NCBI RefSeq assembly: GCF_002261345.1
Contig: NZ_NEVT01000002.1
Span: 62,001-126,000, forward strand
DNA: 64,000 nt
From: Bordetella genomosp. 2
Lineage (GTDB): Bacteria; Pseudomonadota; Gammaproteobacteria; Burkholderiales; Burkholderiaceae_B
Direction of reading: 5' to 3'
The notes under the pieces are model-generated. The model did no database searches and had not been told where the DNA came from. It saw only the letters and a list, made by a program, of their open reading frames with translations. Made by a program: the position numbers and the translations under genes. Shown here one piece after another: positions 45,101-54,313 of the stretch; positions within the stretch are counted from its first letter, which is position 1, and every line of letters begins with the position of its first letter.

Positions 45101-46450
45101 ATGGAAACTCTCGATTCAATCGTGAACAGCGTCAACGGCCTGGTGTGGGGGCCGCTGATGCTGGTGCTGATCCTCGGCACCGGCCTGTTCCTCATGCTGC
45201 GCCTGGGCTTCATGCCGCTCACCAAGATCGCGGCGGGCTTCCGCCTGGCGTGGCGCAGCCGCGCCAAGGGCGACGACTCCACCGGCGAGATCAGCCCGTT
45301 CCAGGCCCTGATGACCAGCCTGGCCGCCACGGTGGGCACCGGCAATATCGCCGGGGTGGCCACCGCCATCTTCCTGGGCGGCCCCGGGGCGCTGTTCTGG
45401 ATGTGGGCGACGGCCCTGGTGGGCATGGCCACCAAGTACAGCGAAGTGCTGCTGGCAGTGCATTTTCGCGAGAAAGACCCGCGCGGCGAGTTCACCGGCG
45501 GGCCGATGTACGCCATCCGCAACGGTCTGGGCCCGAAATGGGCCTGGCTGGGCGCATTGTTCGCGCTGTTCGGCGGCCTGGCCGGGTTCGGCATCGGCAA
45601 CATGGTCCAGGTCAACAGCATGGCCGACGCGCTGGGGGCCTCGTTCGGCGTGCCCGACTGGGTCACCGGCGTGGTCACCATGGTGCTGATCGGGCTGGTG
45701 GTGCTGGGCGGCATCCGCCGCATCGGCGCGGTGGCCGAGGCGCTGGTGCCGTTCATGTGCGTGGCCTATATCGTGGCCTCGGTGATCGCGCTGATCTTCA
45801 TGGCCGAGGCCATCCCGGCCGCGCTGGGGCTGATCTTCACGCATGCCTTCACGCCGGTCGCCGCCACGGGCGGCTTTGCCGGGGCGGCCGTGATGGCGGC
45901 CATGCGCTACGGCGTGGCGCGCGGCATTTTCTCGAACGAAGCCGGGCTGGGCACGGCCGGCATCGTGCAGGCCGCCGGCACCAGCAACAGCCCGGTGCGT
46001 TCGGGCATGATCGGCATGATCGGCACCTTCATCGACACCATCGTCATCTGCACGATGACGGGCCTGGTCATCGTATGCTCGGGCCTGTGGACCAGCGGCG
46101 ACAGCGGCGCGGTGCTGTCGGCCGCCGCGTTCGACGCGGCGCTGCCCGGCATCGGCCAGTACGTCATCGCGGTGGCGCTGGCGATCTTCGCCTTCACCAC
46201 CATCCTGGGCTGGAGCTACCTCAGCGAACGCTGCTGGGAATTCCTCGTGGGGGTGCGAGCCATTCTGCCGTTCCGGATCGTCTGGGTTATTGCCGTGCCG
46301 TTCGGCGCCATTGCGCACCTCGACTTCGCCTGGCTGCTGGCCGATACGCTGAACGGGCTGATGGCGGTGCCCAACCTGATCGCGCTGGTGCTGTTGTCGC
46401 CGCTGGTAGTGAAGCTGACGCGCGAGCATTTCGCCGCCAACCGCGAGTAG
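45101..46450 (+). CDS. Sodium:alanine symporter, AGCS family
   Basis: 449 aa with about 11 hydrophobic segments. Family markers: NGLVWGPLMLVLILGTGLF, then ATVGTGNIAGVATAIFLGGPGALFW, GNMVQVNSMADA and the later GIFSNEAGLGTAGIVQAAG. It couples uptake of alanine or glycine to sodium. It ends with a C-terminal EHFAANRE. A GC-rich hairpin follows directly after its stop. Confidence 0.94.
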   Translation: METLDSIVNSVNGLVWGPLMLVLILGTGLFLMLRLGFMPLTKIAAGFRLAWRSRAKGDDSTGEISPFQALMTSLAATVGTGNIAGVATAIFLGGPGALFWMWATALVGMATKYSEVLLAVHFREKDPRGEFTGGPMYAIRNGLGPKWAWLGALFALFGGLAGFGIGNMVQVNSMADALGASFGVPDWVTGVVTMVLIGLVVLGGIRRIGAVAEALVPFMCVAYIVASVIALIFMAEAIPAALGLIFTHAFTPVAATGGFAGAAVMAAMRYGVARGIFSNEAGLGTAGIVQAAGTSNSPVRSGMIGMIGTFIDTIVICTMTGLVIVCSGLWTSGDSGAVLSAAAFDAALPGIGQYVIAVALAIFAFTTILGWSYLSERCWEFLVGVRAILPFRIVWVIAVPFGAIAHLDFAWLLADTLNGLMAVPNLIALVLLSPLVVKLTREHFAANRE

Positions 46451-46458
46451 CGCCCGGC

Positions 46459-46482
46459 CGCGCCGGTGCTGCTACCGGCGCG
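46459..46482. terminator. Hairpin at the convergence of the AGCS and FUSC genes
   Basis: CGCGCCGGT (46459-46467) pairs perfectly with ACCGGCGCG (46474-46482) around GCTGCT. It overlaps the last codons of the FUSC gene. No T-run is present, so its role as a stop signal is inferred from position. Confidence 0.5.
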
Positions 46483-47602
46483 CGCGGGCGGGGCGCGCGG
46501 CGCCGTCGTCCAGCTGGTCGGCCAGCGCGTCCAGTTCGCGCGCCACTTCATGCCAGGCCCAGCGGATGACCTCGACGGATTCTCTTTCCGTCGGGTCGAA
46601 GCCGCCTTCGCGCATGGCGTCCTCGATGATCTGGTCCAGCCGCCGCAGCGGCGAGCCGGGGCGCCGCGGCGCCGCCGCCCGGCTGTCCTGGCGCACGGCC
46701 TGCGCCAGGCCGTCGACCTGCTTCCTGGCCGCCGCGGCGACCTTGTCCAGCGCCGGCCCCAGGCGCCGGCAGATATTGTCGGTGAGCGGCACGTCGCTGG
46801 CGCGCTCCATCAGCGAGACCGTGCGCCACAGGCGGTCTATGCCGTCATGCAGCCGGTAGGCGGCGCCATGCCGGTACAGCAGGTCCATGGGGAAGGTCCG
46901 GGCTTGCGATGACATGTCGCGCGCGCGCTGGCGCGCTTCTTCCATGGCTGTCCGGCCATGCAGGCGAGGGCGCCGGTTGCCATCGTTCAGCGCCGTGGCC
47001 CATTGCACCAGCAGGTCGCCGAAGGCCTCGATGGAGGCGGCCAGGCTGGTGCGCACGCCGCGCCGCGCCGACAGCGGCAGGACCGCCGCGGCGGCCAGGA
47101 TGCCGGAGGCCGAGCCGATCACGATGGCGACGGTCTTCTGCATGGCGCCAGCCAGGATGTCGCCGTCCGGCGTGACCGTCAGGATAGTGACGGTGACCAG
47201 GCTGTAGCTCAGGGTCGGCCAACGCATGGAAATGTAGGCGGCAAGGCCGACCCCGATCACGATGCTCCACCAGGCCGCCAGCCCGGCGACCTGGGACAGC
47301 ACTACCAGCGAGACGCCGATCGCCACGCCGATGAAGGCCCCCAGGATGCGGGCCGTGCCTTCCCCGACGGTGCCCTCGACGCTGGCCCGCACGACGAACA
47401 GGGCCGAGAAGGCGCCCCAGGCAATGGCGGGCAGGTCCAGCCACTTCATGCAGGCATAGGCCAGCAGCACCGCCGCGACTGTTTGCACCGGCAGGCGGAT
47501 GATGTCGCGGCCCAGCGGGCCGTCGGTGGGCCGGCCTTTCAGCAGGTGGGTGAGAAATGCAAAGGGAGCGCGGCGGCGCTGCGATGACGCGGAGTTTTTC
47601 AA
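46472..47602 (-). CDS. FUSC family inner-membrane protein
   Basis: About 376 aa with the start uncertain. Six hydrophobic segments in the first 180 residues (such as VQTVAAVLLAYACMKWLDLP, IAIGVSLVVLSQVAGLAAWWS) are followed by a cytosolic helical region of about 200 residues. This is the half-size fusaric acid resistance / AaeB-like form. The frame is open to a GTG at 47713, but that lies inside a REP-like palindrome, so the TTG at 47602 is used here. Other starts are possible. Probably exports or tolerates aromatic acids, by family. Confidence 0.75.
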   Translation of the reverse strand: MKNSASSQRRRAPFAFLTHLLKGRPTDGPLGRDIIRLPVQTVAAVLLAYACMKWLDLPAIAWGAFSALFVVRASVEGTVGEGTARILGAFIGVAIGVSLVVLSQVAGLAAWWSIVIGVGLAAYISMRWPTLSYSLVTVTILTVTPDGDILAGAMQKTVAIVIGSASGILAAAAVLPLSARRGVRTSLAASIEAFGDLLVQWATALNDGNRRPRLHGRTAMEEARQRARDMSSQARTFPMDLLYRHGAAYRLHDGIDRLWRTVSLMERASDVPLTDNICRRLGPALDKVAAAARKQVDGLAQAVRQDSRAAAPRRPGSPLRRLDQIIEDAMREGGFDPTERESVEVIRWAWHEVARELDALADQLDDGAARPARARR

Positions 47603-47700
47603 GATATCGGCGAGCGGGCGGGAACCGATACTCGATGAGCAAGCGACATGCCCGGGCGGGCAGCGGCCGCTGGAGGCCTCAGATACCCCGTGGGAAGGAG

Positions 47701-47734
47701 AGGTGTCAGACACCCTCAGGGGTGTCTGACACCT
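47701..47734. repeat. REP-like double palindrome
   Basis: AGGTGTCAGACACC (47701-47714) and GGTGTCTGACACCT (47721-47734) are exact reverse complements around CTCAGG. Each arm is also a dyad, GGTGTC-N-GACACC. It lies between the FUSC gene and the end of the cytochrome gene. Short GC-rich dyads in such pairs are the form of REP/BIME elements mobilised by RAYT enzymes. Confidence 0.8.
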
Positions 47735-47750
47735 GCGGCGCCGGGCGGCG

Positions 47751-49070
47751 TCAGCGCGCGGGCTGGGGCGCGGCCCCTACCTCCTCGCGCACTTTCGCCA
47801 CATCGGCGGCGCTGACCGCCGATGCCTGGTTGCCCCAGCTGGACCGCACGAAGCTGACCACCGATGCCACTTCCTGGTCGGTCAGGCGCCAGTCGAAGCC
47901 CGGCATCGCGTACCGGGTGGGCGCGTGCGCCGTGCCCGGCAGCTGCGCGCCCTTGAGCACGATGTGAATCAGCGAGGTCGGGTCCGCCGAATTCACCGTC
48001 GAGCTCAGCGCCAGTTGCGGGAAGGTCTGCGCATAGCCCTTGCCGGTGCTGCGATGGCAGGCGGCGCAGTTATTGAGGAAGGCGATGGCGCCTTCGCTCT
48101 GGTCCTTGCCCGTGCGCAGCGCCTGCGCGGCGGACTCGTCGTAGGCCATGGGCTGGGTGGCATCCGGGTTGACCGGCGAGAGCGTCTTCAGATACGCGGC
48201 GATTGCGTTCAGGTCGGCGTCCGTCAGGTGCTGGGTGCTGTCCGCCACGACTTGCGACATGCCGCCGAAGGTGGCCGAATGGCCGTTCACGCCAGTCTTC
48301 AGGAAGGCGACGATATCTTCCTTGCTCCAGCTGCCCAGGCCGTCGACCGTGTCGCCGCGCAGGTTCTTGGCCAGCCAGCCTTCGACCACGCCGCCCGACA
48401 GGAAGGCGGTGCCGTCGGCGTCCGTCAGCGCCTTTTCCTGCAAGGCGAAGCCGCGCGGCGTATGGCAGGTGCTGCAGTGGCCCAGACCCTCGACCAGGTA
48501 TTTGCCGCGCAGCACCTCGGCATCCGCGGCCGGGCCGGCCGGGGCGGCGTCGGCCGGGGCGCCAGCGACGACGTCGGGGGCGAACATCCAGCGCCATACG
48601 CCCAGGGGCCAGCGCATCGACAACGGCCAGATGATGTCGGTGTCCTTGTTGGCCTGCTTCACCGGCTCGACGCCGTGCATGAAATAGGCGTACAGGGCCT
48701 TGATGTCATCCGGCGTGACCTTGGCGTAGGCGGTATAGGGCATGGCGGGGTACAGCGAGTGGCCGTCCTTGGCCACGCCATGGCGCACCGCGCGGTCGAA
48801 GTCCTCGAGCGTGTATTCGCCGATGCCGGTTTCCTTGTCCGGCGTGATGTTGGTGGAATAGATCATGCCCAGCGGCGAGTCCAGCCCCAGGCCGCCGGCG
48901 AACGGCTTGCCGTCCGGGGCGGTGTGGCAGGCGATGCAGTCGCCGGCGCGCGACAGGTATTCCCCCTGCTTGATGAGCTGGGCGTCCGGCTGGCCCGCGC
49001 CGCCTTCGGCGGCCGAGGCGGGGCCGGCCAGCAGGGCCAGGGCGGCGGCAACGATGGTGTACTTGGTCAT
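47751..49070 (-). CDS. Triheme cytochrome c subunit of membrane-bound alcohol/sugar dehydrogenase
   Basis: 439 aa. A signal peptide ends AGPASAAEG. Three heme sites are present, CIACH (Cys45, Cys48), CSTCH and CAACH, matching the cytochrome subunits of gluconate 2-dehydrogenase, sorbitol and alcohol dehydrogenases of acetic acid bacteria. It passes electrons from the flavoprotein to ubiquinone at the periplasmic membrane face. A candidate anchoring segment at the C-terminus is not obvious. The GMC gene ends 13 bases upstream of its ATG. Confidence 0.93.
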   Translation of the reverse strand: MTKYTIVAAALALLAGPASAAEGGAGQPDAQLIKQGEYLSRAGDCIACHTAPDGKPFAGGLGLDSPLGMIYSTNITPDKETGIGEYTLEDFDRAVRHGVAKDGHSLYPAMPYTAYAKVTPDDIKALYAYFMHGVEPVKQANKDTDIIWPLSMRWPLGVWRWMFAPDVVAGAPADAAPAGPAADAEVLRGKYLVEGLGHCSTCHTPRGFALQEKALTDADGTAFLSGGVVEGWLAKNLRGDTVDGLGSWSKEDIVAFLKTGVNGHSATFGGMSQVVADSTQHLTDADLNAIAAYLKTLSPVNPDATQPMAYDESAAQALRTGKDQSEGAIAFLNNCAACHRSTGKGYAQTFPQLALSSTVNSADPTSLIHIVLKGAQLPGTAHAPTRYAMPGFDWRLTDQEVASVVSFVRSSWGNQASAVSAADVAKVREEVGAAPQPAR

Positions 49071-49083
49071 GTCGCGCGCCTCC

Positions 49084-50859
49084 TCAAGCCTGGACCAGCG
49101 GGCCGGGGTTCTTCAGGTACTGCTCGCGGATCGCCTGCGCGGACCAATAGGCCAGCGCGCCCACCAGGCCGGTGGGGTTGTAGCCCATGTTCTGCGGGAA
49201 GGCGCAGGCGCCCATGACGAACACGTTGGGGACGTCCCAGCTTTGCAGGTACTTGTTCACCACGCTTTCTCGCGGGTTCGAGCCCATGATGGCGCCGCCC
49301 GTGTTGTGGGTGCTCTGGTAGATGCGGGTGTCGTAGTGCGCGCCCTTCTTGCGCACGCCCACGAAATACTTTTCCGGGTTCATCGCCTTGGCGACTTCTT
49401 CCATGCGCTTGCCCATGTAGCCCAGCATGTCGAACTCGTTGTCGTGCCAGTCGAACGTCATGCGCAGCAGCGGCTGGCCGTAGGTGTCCTTGTAGGTCGG
49501 GTCCAACGATAAGTACGCGTCGCGGTACGACATCACCGACCCGGAGATGCCGATGGTCATGTAGCGCTGGTAGGCGTCCTGCACCGCGGCCTTCCAGGCG
49601 GTGCCCCAGGTGGGCGTGCCGGGGGGCGTGGCGGCCTGCTTGATCGGGCGGCCGCCGGTGCGCACGTGGCGGATGCTGGCCCCGCCGATGAAGCCGAGCG
49701 GGCCGTGGTCGAACTGGTCGCCGTTGAGGTCGTCCATGCTGACGCCGCCGGCGCCGGTGCCCATGAACGGGTTGAGCTGCGTGCCCTTGGGCAGCAGCAC
49801 GTTGATGCCGCCGTTCATCTGGTAGGCGTAGTTCTTGCCCACGGTCCCTTCATTGGTGACCGGGTCGTACGGCTTGCCGATGCCCGACAGCAGCAGCAGC
49901 CGCACGTTGTGCATCTGGTAGGCCGACAGGATGACCAGGTCGGCGGGCTGTTCGACCTCGCGGCCCTGCGCGTCGATGTAGGTCACGCCCACGGCCCGCG
50001 TGCCGGAGGCGTCCAGGTTGACCTTGATGACGTGCGAATGCGTGCGCAGCTCGAAGTTCGGCTTCTTCAGCAGCACCGGCAGGATGGTGGTCTGCGGCGA
50101 TGCCTTCGAGTACATGTAGCAGCCGTAGTTCTCGCAGAAGCCGCAGAAGTTGCAGGGGCCCAGCCGCACGCCGTAGGGGTTGGTGTAGGGGCCGGACGCG
50201 TTGGAGGCGGGCGCCGGGAACGGGTTGAAGCCCACCTCCTTGGCGGCCTTCTCGAACAGCTGCGCGCTGTAGGTGGTGGCCAGCGGCGGCAGCGGGTATT
50301 CCTTGCTGCGATGGCCCTCGTGCGGGTTGCCGCCCTCGACGATCTGGCCGTTCAGGTTGCCGGCCTTGCCGGACGTGCCGCATACATATTCGAACTGCGT
50401 GAAATGAGGCTCGAGCTCGTCATAGGTGACGCCGAAGTCCTGGATGGTCATGCCTTCCGGGATGAAGTCCTTGCCGTAGCGCGTTTCATAGCGCGTGCGC
50501 AGCTCGAGCTCTTCGGGCAGGATGCGGTAGTGCATGCCGTTCCAGTGAAAGCCCGCGCCGCCCACGCCGTTGCCCAGCAGGAACGAACCATTCTGGCGGT
50601 AGGGCACGGCCACGTCGTTCAGGCCGTGGCGGATGGTGACGGTTTCCTTGGACAGGTCCTGGAACAGCTTGCCGCGCACCGAATACGCCAGTTCGTCCAG
50701 CACTTTGGGGTACTCGGCATCCTTCGGCGTGTCCTGCATGGCGCCGCGCTCCAGCGCCAGCACGTGCAGGCCCGCCTCGGTCAGTTCCTGGCCCATGATG
50801 GCCCCGGTCCAGCCGAATCCGACCAGCACGGCATCGACTTTGTCTTTCTTGATGGCCAT
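49084..50859 (-). CDS. GMC-family FAD-dependent oxidoreductase, large subunit
   Basis: 591 aa. The FAD-binding start reads VDAVLVGFGWTGAIMGQEL and the C-terminal segment HNTGGAIMGSNPRESVVNKY, then PNVFVMGACAFPQNMGYNPTG. A cysteine-rich loop GPCNFCGFCENYGC could bind an iron-sulfur cluster, as reported in some FAD-dependent glucose dehydrogenases. No signal peptide is visible, so it should be carried across the membrane by the Tat signal on the small subunit. Substrate is an alcohol or sugar, not defined here. Confidence 0.93.
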   Translation of the reverse strand: MAIKKDKVDAVLVGFGWTGAIMGQELTEAGLHVLALERGAMQDTPKDAEYPKVLDELAYSVRGKLFQDLSKETVTIRHGLNDVAVPYRQNGSFLLGNGVGGAGFHWNGMHYRILPEELELRTRYETRYGKDFIPEGMTIQDFGVTYDELEPHFTQFEYVCGTSGKAGNLNGQIVEGGNPHEGHRSKEYPLPPLATTYSAQLFEKAAKEVGFNPFPAPASNASGPYTNPYGVRLGPCNFCGFCENYGCYMYSKASPQTTILPVLLKKPNFELRTHSHVIKVNLDASGTRAVGVTYIDAQGREVEQPADLVILSAYQMHNVRLLLLSGIGKPYDPVTNEGTVGKNYAYQMNGGINVLLPKGTQLNPFMGTGAGGVSMDDLNGDQFDHGPLGFIGGASIRHVRTGGRPIKQAATPPGTPTWGTAWKAAVQDAYQRYMTIGISGSVMSYRDAYLSLDPTYKDTYGQPLLRMTFDWHDNEFDMLGYMGKRMEEVAKAMNPEKYFVGVRKKGAHYDTRIYQSTHNTGGAIMGSNPRESVVNKYLQSWDVPNVFVMGACAFPQNMGYNPTGLVGALAYWSAQAIREQYLKNPGPLVQA

Positions 50860-50862
50860 GGC

Positions 50863-51582
50863 TTACCCCTTCTCGCCCGAGATCGACACCGGCCCGTAGG
50901 GGTACTTGACGTTGGGCTGGTCGGTCCAGTCCATGAAGTCGCCGCGCGCACCCGGAAAGCCCACCATCTTCCAGCCGACCATGTTCTTGTTGCCGCCATA
51001 CATCGGGTCGGCGAGGAAGCCTTCCTTGGTATTGGCGAGCAGGAAGCTGAAGAACATCGCGGACGGCACTGTGTCGAACTCGAGCTTGCCGGCCTGCATG
51101 TCCTTGAGGACTTGTTCCTGCACCGGCTTGTCCAGTTCCGCGTACGTCTTGCCGTGGGCCTGCTTGCACCAGGCGTCGCAGGCGGCGATGCCGTGCCGGT
51201 AGGCGTCGCGCGGCGTCTGGTTGAGCTGGTATCCCAGTTCGGGCGCCGCGTCGGGGTGGAACGGGCCCTGCATGTACCAGAGCTTGCCGTGGCCATACGG
51301 GGTTTCCATCTGTCGGTCGATGAACTCGGGCACGCCGGCCTCGATGGCGCCGGGGCCGTACTCATCGGCAGGGATCAGGTGGTCGACGGCGGCGTTGATG
51401 AACGCCCACTCTTCCTGGGTGAAGTAAGTGGGGGTGTAGCCCTGGGCCGCGCCGGCGGCGCGGCCCGCATCGTTGCTACAGGCCGTCTGCGTCGCCGCCA
51501 CCCCGCCCGCCAGCGTCGTGGCCGGCACCAGCGCCAATGCCTGCTGCAGGAATCGTCGTCGCGGCCGCGTCTCTTCTGTCAT
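50863..51582 (-). CDS. Gluconate 2-dehydrogenase subunit 3 family protein (small subunit with Tat signal)
   Basis: 239 aa from the ATG at 51582, chosen because GGAGAG lies four bases before it. The start has a twin-arginine signal, ETRPRRRFLQQALALVPATT, followed by a small hydrophobic core ending near AATQTACS. The mature region TQEEWAFINAAVDHLIPADEYGPG is diagnostic for the family. It binds and co-exports the flavoprotein. The large-subunit gene begins three bases after its stop, so the three genes form one operon. Confidence 0.93.
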   Translation of the reverse strand: MTEETRPRRRFLQQALALVPATTLAGGVAATQTACSNDAGRAAGAAQGYTPTYFTQEEWAFINAAVDHLIPADEYGPGAIEAGVPEFIDRQMETPYGHGKLWYMQGPFHPDAAPELGYQLNQTPRDAYRHGIAACDAWCKQAHGKTYAELDKPVQEQVLKDMQAGKLEFDTVPSAMFFSFLLANTKEGFLADPMYGGNKNMVGWKMVGFPGARGDFMDWTDQPNVKYPYGPVSISGEKG

Positions 51583-51903
51583 GTGACTCTCCGTGGTTTG
51601 CTTCATGCTGTCCCGGCAACTGTGAACATGCATCTGTAAAACACGAACGACTAACGTCGAGACAGCGTCAACTATGAATAGTTGGCCTCTTCCATTAGGG
51701 AAGACCCGATGATTATGCGCGTCTCATGAAAATGGGTACGGATGCCTGACCATAACAGTAGGGTTTCAGGTCGTGGTCAATAATCCTGGTTTAGAAACGC
51801 GTGCGCGTGCGCGCGAATGGTGAACGGCGTAAGCGCCGGGAACGACGGCGTAATATCCGGGAGGGGCGCACGATCACGCGCGCCGCAACTAGAGGGAAAT
51901 TCC
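51583..51903. promoter_or_regulatory. Divergent 321-bp control region with palindrome
   Basis: It lies between the dehydrogenase operon (leftward) and the Bug operon (rightward). CAACTAT (51669-51675) and ATAGTTG (51678-51684) form a perfect dyad with a two-base centre, 87 bases from the dehydrogenase start. An alternating CG/TG stretch lies at about 51798-51816. No clear sigma-70 promoter, small gene or RNA was seen. Confidence 0.5.
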
Positions 51904-52896
51904 ATGTTTCACGATGCCTTCCTGCGCATCACGCTCGCCTGCGCAGGCCTGGCCTGCGCCGTCGCGACAGTGCCCGCGCACGCGCAATCCCGCGCGCCCT
52001 TGCCCGGCGTGCCCACCATCACGGTCGGCTTCGCGCCGGGCGGCGCCGCCGACACGACGGCGCGCATCTATGCCGAAGCACTGCGCAGCCAGGGGTTCGA
52101 AAAGGTCTTGGTGGACAACCGGCCCGGCGCGTCGGGCCGCATTGCGTTGAACGCGGTCAAGGCCGCCGCGCCCGATGGGCTGACGATGTACCTGGGCGGC
52201 TCGCCGCTGTTCACTATCTTCCCGCTCACGTACAAGAACCTGAACTACGACGCCGACAAGGACCTGCGGCCGGTGGCCTTGCTGGTGGAGATCCCCACGG
52301 CGGTAGTGGCGGGCGCTGCGGCGCCGTACGACAGTATGGCCGACTACGTGAAATGGGCCCGGCAGCAGGGCAAGCCGACCACGCTGGGCGTGGCGTCGCT
52401 GGGCAGCTCCGGCCATCTGGGGGCATTGGCGCTGAACAAGAGCCAGGGGCTGCAGATTGAACCGGTGGCGTACCGGGGCGCGGCGCCGATGCTGGTGGAC
52501 GTGGCCAGCGGGCAGGTGTCGGCGGGCTGGGATGCAGTGGCCAGCATGATGCCGCTATACCAGAGCAAGAAAATCAAGTTCCTCGGCATCAGCGGCGCCA
52601 AGCGGCTCGAGGCGCTGCCGGAGGTGCCGACCATCGACGAGCAGGGTTTCCCGGAATACCGCGCGGCCACCAGCTGGTACGGCATTTTCGTGCCGGCCCA
52701 GACCCCTGCCAATGTCGTGGCGGCGCTGGAGTCGGCTTTCCTGAAGGCATCCGAGAGCCCGGAATTGCGCCGGCGCCTGCTGGATGCCGGGCTGGTGGTG
52801 GCGCCCGCGACGGCCGCCGAAACGGCGCGGCGCATCGTCCAGGAGCGCAAGCAATGGGAACCCACTGTCTCGGCTTCGGGCATCGAGATGGAATGA
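51904..52896 (+). CDS. Bug-family tripartite tricarboxylate transporter substrate-binding protein
   Basis: 330 aa. A signal peptide ends ATVPAHAQS. The mature protein starts ITVGFAPGGAADTTARIYAE, the Bug hallmark, and continues with VDNRPGASGRIALNAV, then AYRGAAPMLVDVASGQV. Periplasmic ligand-binding protein; ligands in this family include dicarboxylates, aromatic acids and amides. No membrane partners are adjacent. The ATG at 51904 follows AGAGGGAAA. The amidase gene starts 13 bases after its stop. Confidence 0.93.
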   Translation: MFHDAFLRITLACAGLACAVATVPAHAQSRAPLPGVPTITVGFAPGGAADTTARIYAEALRSQGFEKVLVDNRPGASGRIALNAVKAAAPDGLTMYLGGSPLFTIFPLTYKNLNYDADKDLRPVALLVEIPTAVVAGAAAPYDSMADYVKWARQQGKPTTLGVASLGSSGHLGALALNKSQGLQIEPVAYRGAAPMLVDVASGQVSAGWDAVASMMPLYQSKKIKFLGISGAKRLEALPEVPTIDEQGFPEYRAATSWYGIFVPAQTPANVVAALESAFLKASESPELRRRLLDAGLVVAPATAAETARRIVQERKQWEPTVSASGIEME

Positions 52897-52909
52897 CGCA
52901 GGAGCACGC

Positions 52910-54313
52910 ATGATGGATGATTCGATCAGCTCATTGACGGCCGCACAGCTGGCCGGCCTGATCCGGCAGAAGCAGTTGTCGCCGGTCGAGGTGGTGCGTA
53001 CCGCGCTGGAGCGGGCCGAGCGCCTGCAGCCGGAACTCAATTGCTTCATCACGCTGTGCGGCGAGCGGGCCCTCGACGAGGCGCGCCAGGCCGAGCAGGC
53101 GGTGGCGGCGGGCGGCCGGCTGGGTCCGCTGCACGGCGTCCCTTTCACGGTGAAAGACCTGGTCAATACGGCCGGGGTGCGCACGACCTTCGGCACGCTG
53201 GCCTACCAGGACAACGTGCCGGCGCGCGACGCGGTCTGCGTGGCGCGGCTGCGCGCCGCCGGCGCCATCCTGATCGGCAAGACCACCACGCCCGAGTTCG
53301 GCTGCCAGTCGCTGACGCGCAGCCCGCTGTTCGGCCAGACGCGCAACGCCTGGAGCGCCGAGCGCACCAGCGGCGGGTCCAGCGGCGGCGCGGCCGTGGC
53401 GACGGCCGCCCTGATCGCGCCGCTGGCGGTCGCCAGCGACGGCGGCGGCTCGACCCGCATTCCGGCGGCATGCAACGACGTGGTCGGCTTCAAGCAAAGC
53501 AATGGCGTCATCCCGCATAGCCAGGCCCTGGACGTGTACGGCAACCAGACCTACGTGACGCCGACGACGCGCACCGTGGAAGACACCGGACTGATGCTGC
53601 AAGTGATGGCCGGCGAAGACCCGGTCGACCCCTGGTCGATCGGCGTGGTCAAGCCCGACTTCGTCGCCGCGGCGCGCCCGCCCGCCGACCTGAAGGGCAA
53701 GCGCGTGCTGTACTGCGCGGCGCCGCCGGGACGGCCGGTCGCGGCCGATGTGCAGCGCGCGTTCGAGGCCGGCCTGCAGCGCCTGCGCGCGCTAGGCGCG
53801 GAACTCGAGCCGTTCGATGGCGAAGGCTTCAACGTCGAGCCGATCTGGCGCGCCGTCAACCATACCGTATGGCGCACCCGTTTCGCCGAGATGGTGGCCG
53901 AGCGGCCGGAGCTGTTCAGCGACACGTTCCGGCGCCAGGTGGAGTCGGCGGCCGCGTTCAGCAGCGTGGACTACCAGCGCGCCATGTTCGAACGCTCCGC
54001 GCTGTTCCACAAGGTGCAGGGCATGTTCGAGCGCGGCGATTTGCTGGCCATGCCGACGCTGACCCGCACGGCGCTGCCGATCGACCAGGACCTGTTCCAG
54101 CCCATCGAGATCGACGGCCGCCGCCTGGAAGGCCTGCGCGAGCATTGGTACCCATGGACCATGGTGTTCAACATGACCGGCCACCCGGCGGTCAGCATGC
54201 CGTGCGGGCAAGGCAGCGACGGCCTGCCCATCGGCATGCAACTGGTAGGCGGCTTCCGCCGCGATGCGGAGCTGCTGCAGATGGCGGCGGCCTTCGAGGC
54301 GGCGGGACAATGA
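52910..54313 (+). CDS. Amidase signature family enzyme
   Basis: 467 aa. Catalytic Lys lies in PFTVKDLVNTAG (about residue 82), followed by the Ser-cis-Ser region ERTSGGSSGGAAVA and GGGSTRIPAACN. Length fits. It hydrolyses an amide to acid and ammonia. CAGGAG precedes the ATG; a second ATG is three bases in. Coupled to the lipoprotein gene by a 4-base overlap, and preceded by a Bug protein, so it may act on an imported amide. Confidence 0.92.
   Translation: MMDDSISSLTAAQLAGLIRQKQLSPVEVVRTALERAERLQPELNCFITLCGERALDEARQAEQAVAAGGRLGPLHGVPFTVKDLVNTAGVRTTFGTLAYQDNVPARDAVCVARLRAAGAILIGKTTTPEFGCQSLTRSPLFGQTRNAWSAERTSGGSSGGAAVATAALIAPLAVASDGGGSTRIPAACNDVVGFKQSNGVIPHSQALDVYGNQTYVTPTTRTVEDTGLMLQVMAGEDPVDPWSIGVVKPDFVAAARPPADLKGKRVLYCAAPPGRPVAADVQRAFEAGLQRLRALGAELEPFDGEGFNVEPIWRAVNHTVWRTRFAEMVAERPELFSDTFRRQVESAAAFSSVDYQRAMFERSALFHKVQGMFERGDLLAMPTLTRTALPIDQDLFQPIEIDGRRLEGLREHWYPWTMVFNMTGHPAVSMPCGQGSDGLPIGMQLVGGFRRDAELLQMAAAFEAAGQ

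Noticed and set aside
47603-47713. GTG at 47713 as FUSC start
   Set aside because: It lies within the REP-like palindrome and the added 37 residues have no membrane or signal character.
51798-51816. Z-DNA-forming or functional alternating CG/TG tract
   Set aside because: Short and expected by chance in GC-rich DNA; no linked feature.
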